From: Bdellovibrionales bacterium
Lineage (GTDB): Bacteria > Bdellovibrionota_C > UBA2361 > SZUA-149
Assembly: GCA_020434415.1 (NCBI GenBank)
Contig: JAGRAW010000005.1
Span: 1 to 39,551, forward strand
Direction of reading: 5' to 3'
Length of the DNA: 39,551 nt
The translations under genes and the position numbers were made by a program. This document shows positions 5,771-13,376 of this stretch, piece after piece; positions within the stretch are counted from its first letter, which is position 1, and the number at the start of each line of letters is the position of its first letter. The notes beneath the pieces are model-generated. The model worked only from the letters and a program-made list of their open reading frames with translations. It made no database searches and was not told where the DNA came from.

Positions 5771-6397
5771 ATGGCGAAGCGCAGCATAATCTACGTTGAC
5801 GGTTTCAACTTCTATTACGGATGTGTCAGGGGCACGTCTCATAAGTGGCTTAACTTGGAGCGTCTTTTTGCGGCTCTGAGGACTGACGACGACATTCAGA
5901 AAATTTACTATTTCACCGCTCGCGTTTCTCCACCCCAGCTCCAGCGCCAAGAGGTGTACTTGAGCGCGCTCGATACACTTCCCTTAGTGGAGGTCATCGA
6001 AGGTCGATACAAACTTTCCACGGTCACTTGTGCGGTTAGCGGGTGCGGTCATAGCGGGCCTCGCACTTTCAAGAAGCCGGAGGAGAAGCGTACGGACGTG
6101 AACATTGCTTTGCATATGCTCCGAGATGCGTACGAAGACAATTGCGACCGATTTATCATCGTTAGCGGGGATTCTGATTTGGTCCCAGCGATCGACATGA
6201 TTAAACTGAAGTTTCCCGCAAAGCAGGTTATTGTGTATGTACCCGCAAGACACCCAGCACGGAAGCGCTCCACCGAAATCCGTCACGCTGCGGATAAGCA
6301 CCGTGATTTTCCGCTCGGCCTTCTCCCCAAATGTCAATTTCCGGTGGAAGTTAGCGATGGAGGCCGAAGGCCCCTTAGAAAACCGCCGGGTTGGTAA
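5771..6397 (+). CDS. NYN-domain (LabA/DUF88-like) ribonuclease-type protein
   Basis: This encodes 208 residues. The protein begins MAKRSIIYVDGFNFYYG; D10 in the V-D-x-x-N motif is the first acidic residue of the PIN-like NYN nuclease fold. The other expected acids are present: D109 in KRTDVNIALHML and D134/D136 in IIVSGDSDLVPAI. All catalytic positions seem intact, so a metal-dependent RNase is likely; the target cannot be told. A CxxxCxC-like patch (C87, C92) occurs in the middle. The start is not settled. ATG 5771 has no clear ribosome binding site, while the frame is open back to 5585 through the terminator hairpins, which I take as chance. Stand-alone NYN proteins are frequent on genomic islands, in line with the decayed surroundings. 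Confidence 0.85.
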   Translation: MAKRSIIYVDGFNFYYGCVRGTSHKWLNLERLFAALRTDDDIQKIYYFTARVSPPQLQRQEVYLSALDTLPLVEVIEGRYKLSTVTCAVSGCGHSGPRTFKKPEEKRTDVNIALHMLRDAYEDNCDRFIIVSGDSDLVPAIDMIKLKFPAKQVIVYVPARHPARKRSTEIRHAADKHRDFPLGLLPKCQFPVEVSDGGRRPLRKPPGW

Positions 6398-6415
6398 TCC
6401 ACTCTCGATGCGCGC

Positions 6416-6757
6416 TTAGTTGCATTCGACGCTCAGTATCCAGTCGGGTTTGACATGATGTTGAGGCTTGTCCGAGAGGTTTTCGAAAAGAGACACTTCC
6501 GCATTGTTCACGTCAGGCCCTAGGTTTGACGCAAGCACCGTGAACATTGTCGAACTAATCCGACAAGATACATTACAAGATTCGAATGCCGGTTCTTCCG
6601 GTGCGGGCGGGCTGGGCGAAACGTAACATCTTAGATTGGAAGCGGCGATCGCCTGGCGAGATTCTCGCAGACTTGGTTCGAACTTCCGGATTTCGCCGAT
6701 CTTATTGTTAAGCACCTCGACTTGCCATGTGTATGCTTCGGTATGTTGAACCAGCAT
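6416..6757 (-). CDS. Hypothetical protein (113 aa)
   Basis: I do not recognise this protein. Codon choice along the frame looks like real coding sequence rather than a shadow, and nothing better is present on the other strand. There is no signal peptide or membrane segment. A Pro/Ser-rich stretch (SPSPPAPEEPAFES, about residues 47-60) could be a linker. The C-terminal part (SSTMFTVLASNLGPDVNNAE) looks like a beta-rich domain. It starts 93 bp downstream of the membrane-anchored gene at 6851-7444 on the same strand, so it may be a second gene of that transcript. I see no good ribosome binding site at ATG 6757, so the start is uncertain. Confidence 0.35.
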   Translation of the reverse strand: MLVQHTEAYTWQVEVLNNKIGEIRKFEPSLRESRQAIAASNLRCYVSPSPPAPEEPAFESCNVSCRISSTMFTVLASNLGPDVNNAEVSLFENLSDKPQHHVKPDWILSVECN

Positions 6758-6850
6758 GCAACAGAAAAAATCCTACCAACGATGACCGACGATTGTGGAG
6801 CGCTACAATTTGATCTGATCGAGAGCATTGTAGAAGTTCCAGGGAACAGC

Positions 6851-7444
6851 TTATTTCACTTGATTTAAAGCCTTGAGGATATCCAATGCTCGCTGCCGCA
6901 TAGCGGGAATCTTCTGAACATTGTTTTCCAGCATCGCGGAGGACCGATCGTATTCCTGACTTTCCAACGCATACACCGCCGCCAAAGCTGTCTTTAGATT
7001 GTCTTCGGGTTGATCCGGGTGAGTAAGTTTCGCTTTGTGCAGTTCTCGATTCCAATCGTCATGAAGACTGTACTTTCTTTGCTGATTCCATTCTAGTGTG
7101 GAAATCAGTTCGCCGCTCTGCAAATAGTATCGAAAGATGTCCTTACGAAGCTGTTCATTCTCGAATAGAAGGATGTACTGTTTGTGCTTATCGTAGATAT
7201 CGCGCGAGTTTTTCAGTTCGATGAGGGTAGCGAACCAGACCGTCTGAGTCTTTTCCCAGTCAGCAATGATCTGGTCATAAAGGGCCAGAGAGTGTTGGAG
7301 GTCGTCGAGGATGCCCGTTTTGAGAAGATTTCGGGCCTTCTTTAACTTCGCCCGTTCGCGCTCTCGGTCGAGCCCCCAACCGGTGGCGGCCGCCAAGAAA
7401 CCTCCTACTAGGGCAGCGAGAATCGCAGTGAGGGGATCAGACAT
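6851..7444 (-). CDS. Membrane-anchored hypothetical protein (197 aa)
   Basis: The N-terminus MSDPLTAILAALVGGFLAAA is one membrane helix, followed at once by a basic, coiled-coil-like stretch (LDRERERAKLKKARNLLKTG). The remaining roughly 160 residues are soluble and mostly helical. This layout is common in proteins that anchor a cytoplasmic helical bundle at the membrane, including some phage-defence accessory proteins, but no family can be named. There is no enzyme motif. It is the first gene on the island side of tRNA-Asn, 131 bp from the tRNA 3' end and transcribed in the same direction, so tRNA read-through could contribute to its expression. The start at 7444 is the first ATG in frame and fits the helix. 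Confidence 0.6.
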   Translation of the reverse strand: MSDPLTAILAALVGGFLAAATGWGLDRERERAKLKKARNLLKTGILDDLQHSLALYDQIIADWEKTQTVWFATLIELKNSRDIYDKHKQYILLFENEQLRKDIFRYYLQSGELISTLEWNQQRKYSLHDDWNRELHKAKLTHPDQPEDNLKTALAAVYALESQEYDRSSAMLENNVQKIPAMRQRALDILKALNQVK

Positions 7445-7575
7445 TGCTCCTTTGGTCTATGATAAAGGCACGTTGGACAACAAGACAACAATACGAGGTG
7501 TTACCCATGCGTTACCCACTAGAGAAGAACTTGAGGAAGGAAATGCGCTCACCCACCACAACGCTGTGAAAGCGT

Positions 7576-7651
7576 TGGCTCCCCGGGCCGGACTCGAACC
7601 AGCGACAGGGTGGTTAACAGCCACCTGCTCTACCAACTGAGCTACCGGGGA
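7576..7651 (-). tRNA. tRNA-Asn (GTT anticodon)
   Basis: A 76-nt cloverleaf on the minus strand. The acceptor stem is TCCCCGG/CCGGGGA, with discriminator G and encoded CCA. The anticodon stem GGTGG/CCACC encloses the loop CTGTTAA, so the anticodon is GTT, reading Asn codons. The T-arm has GGTTCGAGTCC. Its 3' end faces the accessory region at lower coordinates. tRNA 3' ends are classic integration sites for islands. Confidence 0.95.
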
Positions 7652-7785
7652 ATAGTTGGACGGCAAGTTTTCACTCAGTCCGGTTGAAGTGTCAAGGTCA
7701 GGAATCGATAACCGGTGGCGCTGGGGTGTTTTTGGTGCTGACGGGTCTCATGCAGATGGGGCAGGGTTCTTGGTAGCAGTGAGTC

Positions 7786-8280
7786 ATGAACACGAAAGAC
7801 CAGGTTGAGCGGCTGTATGACATATTGGGGGATTTCTCGACGGGGATGCTGTGTACGCTGTCGGCGTCGGGGCGGATTGGGGCGCGGCCGATGGCGGTTG
7901 CTGCAGTGAGTGAGGCGGGGGAGATCTTGTTGGTGACGGCAGATGACAGTCGCAAGGTGCACGAGGTCGAAGAGCAGCAGACCGTGTGTTTCACTTGTCA
8001 GGGTGACTCGCGTTTTCTGTCGTTGAATGGACGGGCACGGGTGTCGAAGAATGTGCGGTTGTTGAAGGAGCTTTGGAACCCTCAGTTTCAGGCATGGTTT
8101 CCGGAGGGTCCTGAAGATTCATCCGCCGTGCTGCTCGTCGTGACGCCGGAGCGGGGGGAGTATTGGGATTCGTCGGGGATTCAGAAAGTCGCCTACGTCT
8201 ATGAGACTGCGAAGGCGTATGCTACCGGCACGACACCGGATGTGTCATCCGACGAGCAGCACGCCAAGGTTTCAATGTAG
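7786..8280 (+). CDS. Pyridoxamine 5'-phosphate oxidase-like flavoprotein
   Basis: This encodes 164 residues of the PNPOx-like split-barrel family, the general stress protein 26 type. The N-terminal helix (VERLYDILGDFSTGMLCTLS) leads into the first barrel strand, then GARPMAVAAVSEAGEILLVT, then VCFTCQGDSRFLSLNGRARV, the usual FMN-binding core. Near residue 128 (RGEYWDSSG) is the Y-W-D block commonly seen in this subgroup. Members bind flavin or related cofactors and are often stress-linked; the substrate is unknown. The length is normal. It converges with panD, which ends 69 bp away on the opposite strand. Confidence 0.85.
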   Translation: MNTKDQVERLYDILGDFSTGMLCTLSASGRIGARPMAVAAVSEAGEILLVTADDSRKVHEVEEQQTVCFTCQGDSRFLSLNGRARVSKNVRLLKELWNPQFQAWFPEGPEDSSAVLLVVTPERGEYWDSSGIQKVAYVYETAKAYATGTTPDVSSDEQHAKVSM

Positions 8281-8349
8281 AGCAACGACGTGTCCGGTCG
8301 TGTGAAGATGGCCTGCAGGGGTGCCACTACATGCGGCCTGCCTGGATGG

Positions 8350-8766
8350 CTACTTAGGCGCCGATACACTGCCGTTTGCGGAACGCACTTGAGGACCGGG
8401 CACCTCGGGGCCTTCGTGGGCGATCTGGTTTTTCTCGTCCACGAACACAAGCCGCGGCCGATGCATCGCGAGTGACGACTCGGGGATGTCTTTGAATGCT
8501 GCGATGATGATCAGGTCGCCCACGGTTACAAGGTGTGCTGCGGCGCCGTTCACGCAAATCGATTGCGAATCATCGCCCTCGATAGCATACGTCTCCAACC
8601 GCGTTCCGCGGGTGACGTTCCAAACGCTTATCGCTTCGTAACTACGAATATCCGTGGCTTGCAGAAGCGCCGGTGGAATCGTGAGGCTGCCTTCGTAGTG
8701 CAAGTCAGCCTGCGTCACCGTGGCCCGGTGAATCTTCGCGTGTAGCACCCGACGATAGTTTTCCAT
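8350..8766 (-). CDS. panD: Aspartate 1-decarboxylase
   Basis: PanD decarboxylates L-aspartate to beta-alanine for pantothenate and CoA synthesis in the cytoplasm. The 138-residue protein has the family's ADLHYEGSLTI; self-cleavage between G26 and S27 would create the N-terminal pyruvoyl group on the alpha chain. K11 in HAKIHRATVTQADL and the downstream VWNVTRGTRLETYAI (Arg and Tyr of the active site) are conserved, as is the GAAAHLVTVGDLIII block. The length is typical, with about 12 extra hydrophilic residues at the C-terminus. No panB or panC is adjacent. A TATAAT lies 62 bases upstream of the start. Confidence 0.95.
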   Translation of the reverse strand: MENYRRVLHAKIHRATVTQADLHYEGSLTIPPALLQATDIRSYEAISVWNVTRGTRLETYAIEGDDSQSICVNGAAAHLVTVGDLIIIAAFKDIPESSLAMHRPRLVFVDEKNQIAHEGPEVPGPQVRSANGSVSAPK

Positions 8767-8828
8767 GCTAGCTATCAGTAACCTGAATCAACCCGCACCT
8801 CGGCGGTGTTTATTTTGTTCTCCGATCT

Positions 8829-8834
8829 ATTATA
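8829..8834 (-). promoter_or_regulatory. Candidate -10 box for panD
   Basis: On the minus strand this reads a perfect TATAAT, about 62 bases before the panD ATG. The sequence at the matching -35 position (around CGCCAA) is poor, so this is only a partial sigma-70-type promoter. Confidence 0.4.
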
Positions 8835-8978
8835 TGACCGTAATCCTGTGTTGGCGATGTGGGGTTTCAACCAGAATCGGTGTTCACCCCAAATGCCGGC
8901 CCGCGGACGGGCGTTAGCGCGTCAATCGCCCAGGGTATTGCCGCGTAGTCTCTACAGCATGTTAGCGAATCGGAGCAA

Positions 8979-9884
8979 ATGAGCGACCAAGAAAGCGACC
9001 TCGAGGGACAAGAGCTCACTCGTCTATTGGAAGATGCGGCAAACGACCAGCCGGGAGCGACGGAAGCCTTCTTCCAGGCTTTCATCCGTAGTCGGGTATA
9101 CGCTCCCGTCCGGCCTGGAACCAATGCGGAACAGTGGAGTGGAGCCGAGCTGCCGTCAGTCGGGGAAGGACGCCTGGAGGACTTCGGTTTTCTGACGGTG
9201 GATTATCAAGGCAGCGAGTGTTTGCCGGTGTTTACCGAGCGGGAGTTTTTACTGCACTGGGCCGAGCGCGAGATACCGTTTCTCCGCAAGGAGGTCAGGT
9301 CGCTGGTCTGGATACTTGGTGAAGACACCTGGTTATATCTCAACCCGAACCAGGAGCTGGGAAAGGAGTTCACGCCCTGGGAGCTGGAGCTCATCAGGCA
9401 GGGCGGGGAAGATGCATCCGGTGAGTTGGCTGCCGCGGCTCATGAGCAACCGCTCGGTGAGGTGGAAGTGCGCCCCGGCAACGACGTGTTTCCGAATCTA
9501 CGTCGCAGCCTCTACTCCGTAGTGGAGCTACATCCCGAGATTGAAGAAGCATTTCTCGTTGCCGTCAAAGAAGGGGGAGCGGAAGCCGAGCGGCCGATGG
9601 TCGGTATTCGCTTCAGCAAGGTGCATGCGCAGAAGCGGGATTACCTGCGACAGGAAATGGAAGAGACCGCCAAGAGTCACAAGGGCGAGGGGGCGGAATA
9701 TCTTTTCATTGTTGACGACCTCCACGAAGGGGAAAGTCCGCATCGGGCGTTCTTCGCCGATGTCACGCCATTCTACCTCCGTCCACGCGAGCCAAGCCGT
9801 CTTGAGAAGGCGAAGGACAAGCTGAAACAAGCCTTCGGAAAGAAGACGAAGCTCGATGCAGAGACGCCGACTGACGGCGAGTAA
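8979..9884 (+). CDS. SseB-family protein
   Basis: This encodes 301 residues. The N-terminal half, starting near NDQPGATEAFFQAFIRSRVY and continuing through GFLTVDYQGSECLPVFTERE, matches the SseB N-terminal domain (L-x-x-x-V-Y-x-P, then P-x-F-T-x-x-x-x-L). The C-terminal half (LRRSLYSVVELHPEIEEAFL and a beta-strand region ending ADVTPFYLR) matches the SseB C-terminal domain. E. coli SseB was named for an effect on serine sensitivity; its biochemical role is unclear and type III secretion is not implied. A charged tail of about 35 residues (KAKDKLKQAFGKKTK) follows. GGAG lies 5 bases before ATG 8979. The HEAT gene starts 20 bp downstream. Confidence 0.8.
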   Translation: MSDQESDLEGQELTRLLEDAANDQPGATEAFFQAFIRSRVYAPVRPGTNAEQWSGAELPSVGEGRLEDFGFLTVDYQGSECLPVFTEREFLLHWAEREIPFLRKEVRSLVWILGEDTWLYLNPNQELGKEFTPWELELIRQGGEDASGELAAAAHEQPLGEVEVRPGNDVFPNLRRSLYSVVELHPEIEEAFLVAVKEGGAEAERPMVGIRFSKVHAQKRDYLRQEMEETAKSHKGEGAEYLFIVDDLHEGESPHRAFFADVTPFYLRPREPSRLEKAKDKLKQAFGKKTKLDAETPTDGE

Positions 9885-9907
9885 CCGGAGAGCACAGAAG
9901 AGTCGTG

Positions 9908-10552
9908 ATGGAAGCGCCGCCCGGCCCGGACCCTGAGAAGTTGTTGCTCCGTTTGAGTGACGGCGACGGTCTTTCGCGCGAAGAGATCGACGAAATCGTG
10001 GAACTGCTTCGGCAGCTCGAGAGCGAGGATATCGGGCGCAAACTGTCGGTCGATGATGTCTACTCGTACCTAGTGGTGCTCGGCAGAGCGGAGCAAAAGC
10101 AGTACCGCCACGTCATCGAAAAGTTCCTCGACGTTCGGGACGCCCTTACCGTAGCGCTGGTGTTGGAGACCTTGTGTCTGCGCTGGGACTGCACCGACGA
10201 ATATCTAGAGCGAGTAGTAAGCTTCGCGCTCGGCGTCGCGTGGGATGAGGATCAGGACGTGCAACAAGCGGCGATCAAGATCCTTGGCGAATTCCTCCAC
10301 ACAGCGATTGGCGTCGACGCGACCGCACTGGGGGACCGCCAGCGGGAGGTGTTGGAGCTTCTGCTCAATCTGCTCCGCGACGATTCGCTCGAACACTGGA
10401 CGAGACAGTCGTCTTATTTCGCGCTGTGCCGCGCGGCGGGCAAAGACTGGGAGGAACTACCGAACGACTGTGTGCTGCTCGACTTGACCGAAGGGTCAAC
10501 CGATCTGGACCACGAGGTGCTGGAACGCCTCGATCGGCTTGCCGCAGGATAA
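9908..10552 (+). CDS. HEAT-repeat-like protein
   Basis: This encodes 214 residues from ATG 9908; a GTG three bases earlier is also possible. It is acidic and helical, with repeats such as VALVLETLCLRWDCTDEYLE and DVQQAAIKILGEFLHTAIGV that look like HEAT/armadillo-type pairs of helices. No enzyme motif, signal peptide or membrane segment is visible. It follows the SseB-family gene by about 20 bp on the same strand and is probably co-transcribed. It converges with yacG, whose stop is 3 bp away. The function is unknown; such proteins usually bind other proteins. Confidence 0.6.
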   Translation: MEAPPGPDPEKLLLRLSDGDGLSREEIDEIVELLRQLESEDIGRKLSVDDVYSYLVVLGRAEQKQYRHVIEKFLDVRDALTVALVLETLCLRWDCTDEYLERVVSFALGVAWDEDQDVQQAAIKILGEFLHTAIGVDATALGDRQREVLELLLNLLRDDSLEHWTRQSSYFALCRAAGKDWEELPNDCVLLDLTEGSTDLDHEVLERLDRLAAG

Positions 10553-10555
10553 TCG

Positions 10556-10762
10556 CTACCACTCATCCTCAGGAGGTTCCGCTGCGGTGCGAGGTTCTTG
10601 CGCACCGGCTTCGGGATCATGAACAGCCCCTGCAATGCGATAGTCTTCTTTGGCCCAGCGCCCGAGATCGATCATCTTGCAGCGTTTGGAGCAGAAGGGC
10701 CATGCGCCTTGAATACGTTCCGTGACTTCGTTCGAACAGATTGGGCAGCGGTGCGCAGACAT
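10556..10762 (-). CDS. yacG: DNA gyrase inhibitor YacG (zinc ribbon)
   Basis: This encodes 68 residues. It has the family's two zinc half-sites: CPIC at residues 6-9 and C-x3-C in PFCSKRCK at residues 24-28. These are followed by the signature MIDLGRWAKEDYRIAG. The acidic, Pro-rich tail is typical. In E. coli YacG binds the GyrB subunit and inhibits gyrase. Here it is not beside coaE or zapD, its usual neighbours in gammaproteobacteria. Confidence 0.92.
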   Translation of the reverse strand: MSAHRCPICSNEVTERIQGAWPFCSKRCKMIDLGRWAKEDYRIAGAVHDPEAGAQEPRTAAEPPEDEW

Positions 10763-10861
10763 TGACCTTGCTTTTTATGCCTCCAAGTAGATGGGAGGGC
10801 AGTATTCTTTCGCCGGAAGCGGAATGACTCGACAGAGGCATTTCCAATCTGCCGCCGCCAC

Positions 10862-10937
10862 TGGAGCGGGAGACGGGACTCGAACCCGCGACATCAAGCT
10901 TGGGAAGCTTGCACTCTACCAGCTGAGTTACTCCCGC
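10862..10937 (-). tRNA. tRNA-Gly (CCC anticodon)
   Basis: A 76-nt cloverleaf on the minus strand. The acceptor stem is GCGGGAG/CTCCCGC, with discriminator T and encoded CCA. The anticodon stem CAAGC/GCTTG encloses TTCCCAA, giving anticodon CCC, which reads GGG. The T-arm is GCGGGTTCGAGTCCCGT. Confidence 0.93.
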
Positions 10938-11121
10938 GTTGCGGAGACCGCACGACCTCGATGCACCTTAGCGAGCCGGATGATGACAGCCGGATGATGA
11001 CAGATGGTGTCGAACCCATTACTGTCGGTCGGGCATCGCCGGGTAGCAGCGCTCGGTATATTGTGAGATGTCCGACGGCGACGCAAGAGGAAGAAACCGG
11101 GATTTTTACGCCACAAATTAG

Positions 11122-11628
11122 ATGAAGCCAGTCCTGCATTTTCAACAGTTGGTGCTTGTGTTGCTGCTTCTCACGGGAGGAGCAAGCTCAGCGTTTGCGC
11201 AAGGGCAGGGAGGCGGCTCGGTCGCGATAGACCCAAAGACCGAGCATGAACTTGAGCTTATTGCTCAGGAAATTAGCGAAGAGACGATGAGTCCGTTCTG
11301 TCCTGGACGCACCATCTCGGCGTGTCCCAGCAGTCAGGCTCGTGAGCTCCGGCTTCAGATTCTCCGTTGGCTCCGCGAGGGCTACAGCCCCCTGGCAGTG
11401 CGAAACCAGTTGGTCACCATCTATGGAGACGACGTTATCGGCGCTCCGCCCCATGACGGGTTTGGCTGGGTCGCTTGGCTCGCTCCGGCAGTTTTTGTAG
11501 TAGTATGCCTCGGGCTGATTGGCATTGCGCTGAAGCGGTTACGTCGACCGACGGAGCCGCGGCCGGAGCCGGTGGTAAGTCCGCAGATGCAAGAACGAGT
11601 AACACGAGCCTTAGAGGAGCGAAGATAG
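11122..11628 (+). CDS. CcmH-type cytochrome c maturation protein, C-x7-C variant
   Basis: This encodes 168 residues: a signal peptide (residues 1-26, ending SSAFA), a helical periplasmic domain, one membrane helix (about 115-136, WVAWLAPAVFVVVCLGLIGI) and a cytoplasmic tail. The domain has the CcmH/CycL order of LREGYSPLAVRNQLVTIYGDDV and a short periplasmic fold. Instead of the usual L-R-C-x-x-C motif it reads FCPGRTISACPSSQARELR, with C60 and C68 seven residues apart. I recall this form from deltaproteobacterial and related genomes. CcmH normally reduces apocytochrome c before haem attachment. No other ccm genes are in view. It ends 3 bp before the YqeY gene. Confidence 0.75.
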   Translation: MKPVLHFQQLVLVLLLLTGGASSAFAQGQGGGSVAIDPKTEHELELIAQEISEETMSPFCPGRTISACPSSQARELRLQILRWLREGYSPLAVRNQLVTIYGDDVIGAPPHDGFGWVAWLAPAVFVVVCLGLIGIALKRLRRPTEPRPEPVVSPQMQERVTRALEERR

Positions 11629-11631
11629 GCA

Positions 11632-12072
11632 ATGTCCGAACTGAAGCAGCAAATCCAAGAGGAAGTGAAAGCTGCGATGAAAGCCCGTGATCAGAAGGCA
11701 TTGACGACGCTTCGTGGACTTTCTGCAGCAGTCAAACAGGTTGAAGTCGACTCACGGGTGGAGGTGACTGACGACCAGGTGCTGGGCATCATTCAAAAGG
11801 AAATCAAGAAGCGGCGCGACGCCATCGGCTTTGCCGAACAGCAGAACCGGACCGAGATGGTTGCCGAGAACGAGCAAGAAATCGAGGTCCTGCAACGTTT
11901 TCTCGGCAAACAACTGTCTGAAGCCGAGCTTCGTGAACTGATTACTCAGCTGATACACGAGGGCGCCGACTCGATTGGCAAAGTCATGGGCGAGCTCAAC
12001 AAACGACATAAAGGCCAGTTCGAAGGCAAGATCGCGAGCCAACTTGCAAACTCGATGCTCGGTGCGCAGTAG
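11632..12072 (+). CDS. GatB/YqeY-domain protein
   Basis: This encodes 146 residues, full length for a stand-alone YqeY protein. The typical elements are present: LKQQIQEEVKAAMKARDQKA at the N-terminus, TLRGLSAAVKQVEVDSR, IQKEIKKRRDAIGFAEQQNR, and the C-terminal SIGKVMGELNKRHKGQFEGK, which resembles the tRNA-binding tail of GatB. The family is linked to tRNA amidotransferases but its own role is not established. Its start is 3 bp behind the CcmH-like gene, so translation is probably coupled. Confidence 0.9.
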   Translation: MSELKQQIQEEVKAAMKARDQKALTTLRGLSAAVKQVEVDSRVEVTDDQVLGIIQKEIKKRRDAIGFAEQQNRTEMVAENEQEIEVLQRFLGKQLSEAELRELITQLIHEGADSIGKVMGELNKRHKGQFEGKIASQLANSMLGAQ

Positions 12073-12131
12073 GCTAGGCGCAGCATTTCACATTCGCTGA
12101 ATTTCACATTGGATACAGTTGGGGGGAAGCT

Positions 12132-12368
12132 ATGCAGCAGGAGAGCGCAACAGTGCGTGCTCAGCTCCATGAGGTGGAAGATGACGCGCTTGATGACGAA
12201 CAGAAGCGTCGCTTGCGGGCCGTTCGTCGAGGCTATCGAGCCCAAGCGGCCACGGTAAAGGACAACGGTTGGCAGATCGAAGTGCAGTTTCTCGATGGTT
12301 CGTCCGTCACCGTCAATGCCAAACTATTGAAGTTGCGAGCGAAAGAACTCGTAGCGTCAAACGAGTAG
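12132..12368 (+). CDS. Small hypothetical protein (78 aa)
   Basis: The ATG at 12132 has GGGGGGAAG 3 bases upstream. The protein is acidic then basic (DDEQKRRLRAVRRGYRAQAA) and ends in a beta-rich segment (WQIEVQFLDGSSVTVNAKLL). No family is recognised. It lies 6 bp before serine acetyltransferase and 59 bp behind the YqeY gene, all on the same strand, which supports it as a real operon member. Confidence 0.55.
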   Translation: MQQESATVRAQLHEVEDDALDDEQKRRLRAVRRGYRAQAATVKDNGWQIEVQFLDGSSVTVNAKLLKLRAKELVASNE

Positions 12369-12374
12369 AGATTG

Positions 12375-13322
12375 ATGGACACCTCGCGCGACAACGCTCG
12401 GACGGGGGCAATCGAGCGAACCGTTCGCGGACTGCTGCCGCTGTATGCTGAAGATGAACAGGACTCCCCTCGTCGAGTCCTGCGTGGCTACCCGCGTCCG
12501 CAGCGCATCGTCGAAGCTCAGCGCTTCCTCCTGGCGACGCTGTTTCCGGGAGCAATACCGGAGCTTGAAGACAAGCCGCTGCAAGAGCTTCTGTCGGACA
12601 GCTTGCATCGTGCCTGGGAGCTGCTCGAAGCCGAGGTTGAGCGCGCGCTGCCCTTCCGTTGGAAAGGAGCAGCTGCGACTCGAGGAGGCCAGGAACCGTG
12701 CGAAAAGGTGGAAGCGTCGGCCCTGGATTTGGTCACCTGCTTTTTTGAAACCCTACCTGCCATTCGAGAGCTGCTCGTTGAAGACGTGCAGGCCGCGTAT
12801 GACGGTGATCCGGCGGCGTTGACCTACGCCGAAATCAAGTTGGCCTATCCCGGCATCCTTGCCATCGCCTCGCATCGGCTGGCGCATGAGCTCTACCGCT
12901 TGAACGTGCCAATCTTGCCGAGAGTCATGAGCGAGTGGACTCATTCCCGCACCGGGGTCGATATCCATCCCGGAGCGGACATCGGCCGCGGGTTTTTTAT
13001 CGACCACGCGACTGGCGTGGTCATCGGGGAGACAGCGCGAATCGGCAATCGGGTGAAGCTGTACCAAGGGGTGACGCTCGGCGCGCGAAGCTTCGAACTG
13101 GATGCGGACGGCTATCCTGTGAAGCATGTCCGCCGACATCCGACCGTCGAAGACAACGTCGTCATTTACTCGCACGCCACGATTCTTGGCGGTGACACTG
13201 TGGTTGGTAAAGGTTCCACCATAGGGGGAAACGTTTTTCTGATGGAGAGCGTTCCGGCAGGGAGCATGGTCGTCCGAGGCGACAGTGGTAGCCCAAAGGT
13301 CAAAACGCGAAACAAGCTGTAG
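12375..13322 (+). CDS. Serine O-acetyltransferase (long EpsC/SATase type)
   Basis: This enzyme makes O-acetylserine from serine and acetyl-CoA, the first step of cysteine synthesis. It has 315 residues from ATG 12375; TTG 12372 is an alternative start. The N-terminal roughly 140 residues are helical. The catalytic left-handed beta-helix starts at THSRTGVDIHPGADIGRGFF and continues IDHATGVVIGETARIGNRVK, then LYQGVTLGARSFE, with the His and Asp pair in FFIDHATG and in DIHPGA. The hexapeptide turns go on through SHATILGGDTVVGKGSTIGG. The protein is longer at its N-terminus than E. coli CysE (273 residues), like the SATases of many non-enteric bacteria. No cysK is adjacent. Confidence 0.92.
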   Translation: MDTSRDNARTGAIERTVRGLLPLYAEDEQDSPRRVLRGYPRPQRIVEAQRFLLATLFPGAIPELEDKPLQELLSDSLHRAWELLEAEVERALPFRWKGAAATRGGQEPCEKVEASALDLVTCFFETLPAIRELLVEDVQAAYDGDPAALTYAEIKLAYPGILAIASHRLAHELYRLNVPILPRVMSEWTHSRTGVDIHPGADIGRGFFIDHATGVVIGETARIGNRVKLYQGVTLGARSFELDADGYPVKHVRRHPTVEDNVVIYSHATILGGDTVVGKGSTIGGNVFLMESVPAGSMVVRGDSGSPKVKTRNKL

Positions 13323-13376
13323 CGAATTGCTGAAGAAGCTTTTCAGCACTCTGAGCGCGCGAACAGTAGCGCCGCG

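Noticed and set aside
8979-9884. Type III secretion translocon protein
   Set aside because: The name SseB is shared by two unrelated proteins. This one matches the enhanced-serine-sensitivity family, and no secretion genes are nearby.
13329-13347. Hairpin GCTGAA...TTCAGC between cysE and the ABC permease as a terminator
   Set aside because: Only six pairs with no T-run on either strand, too weak to call.
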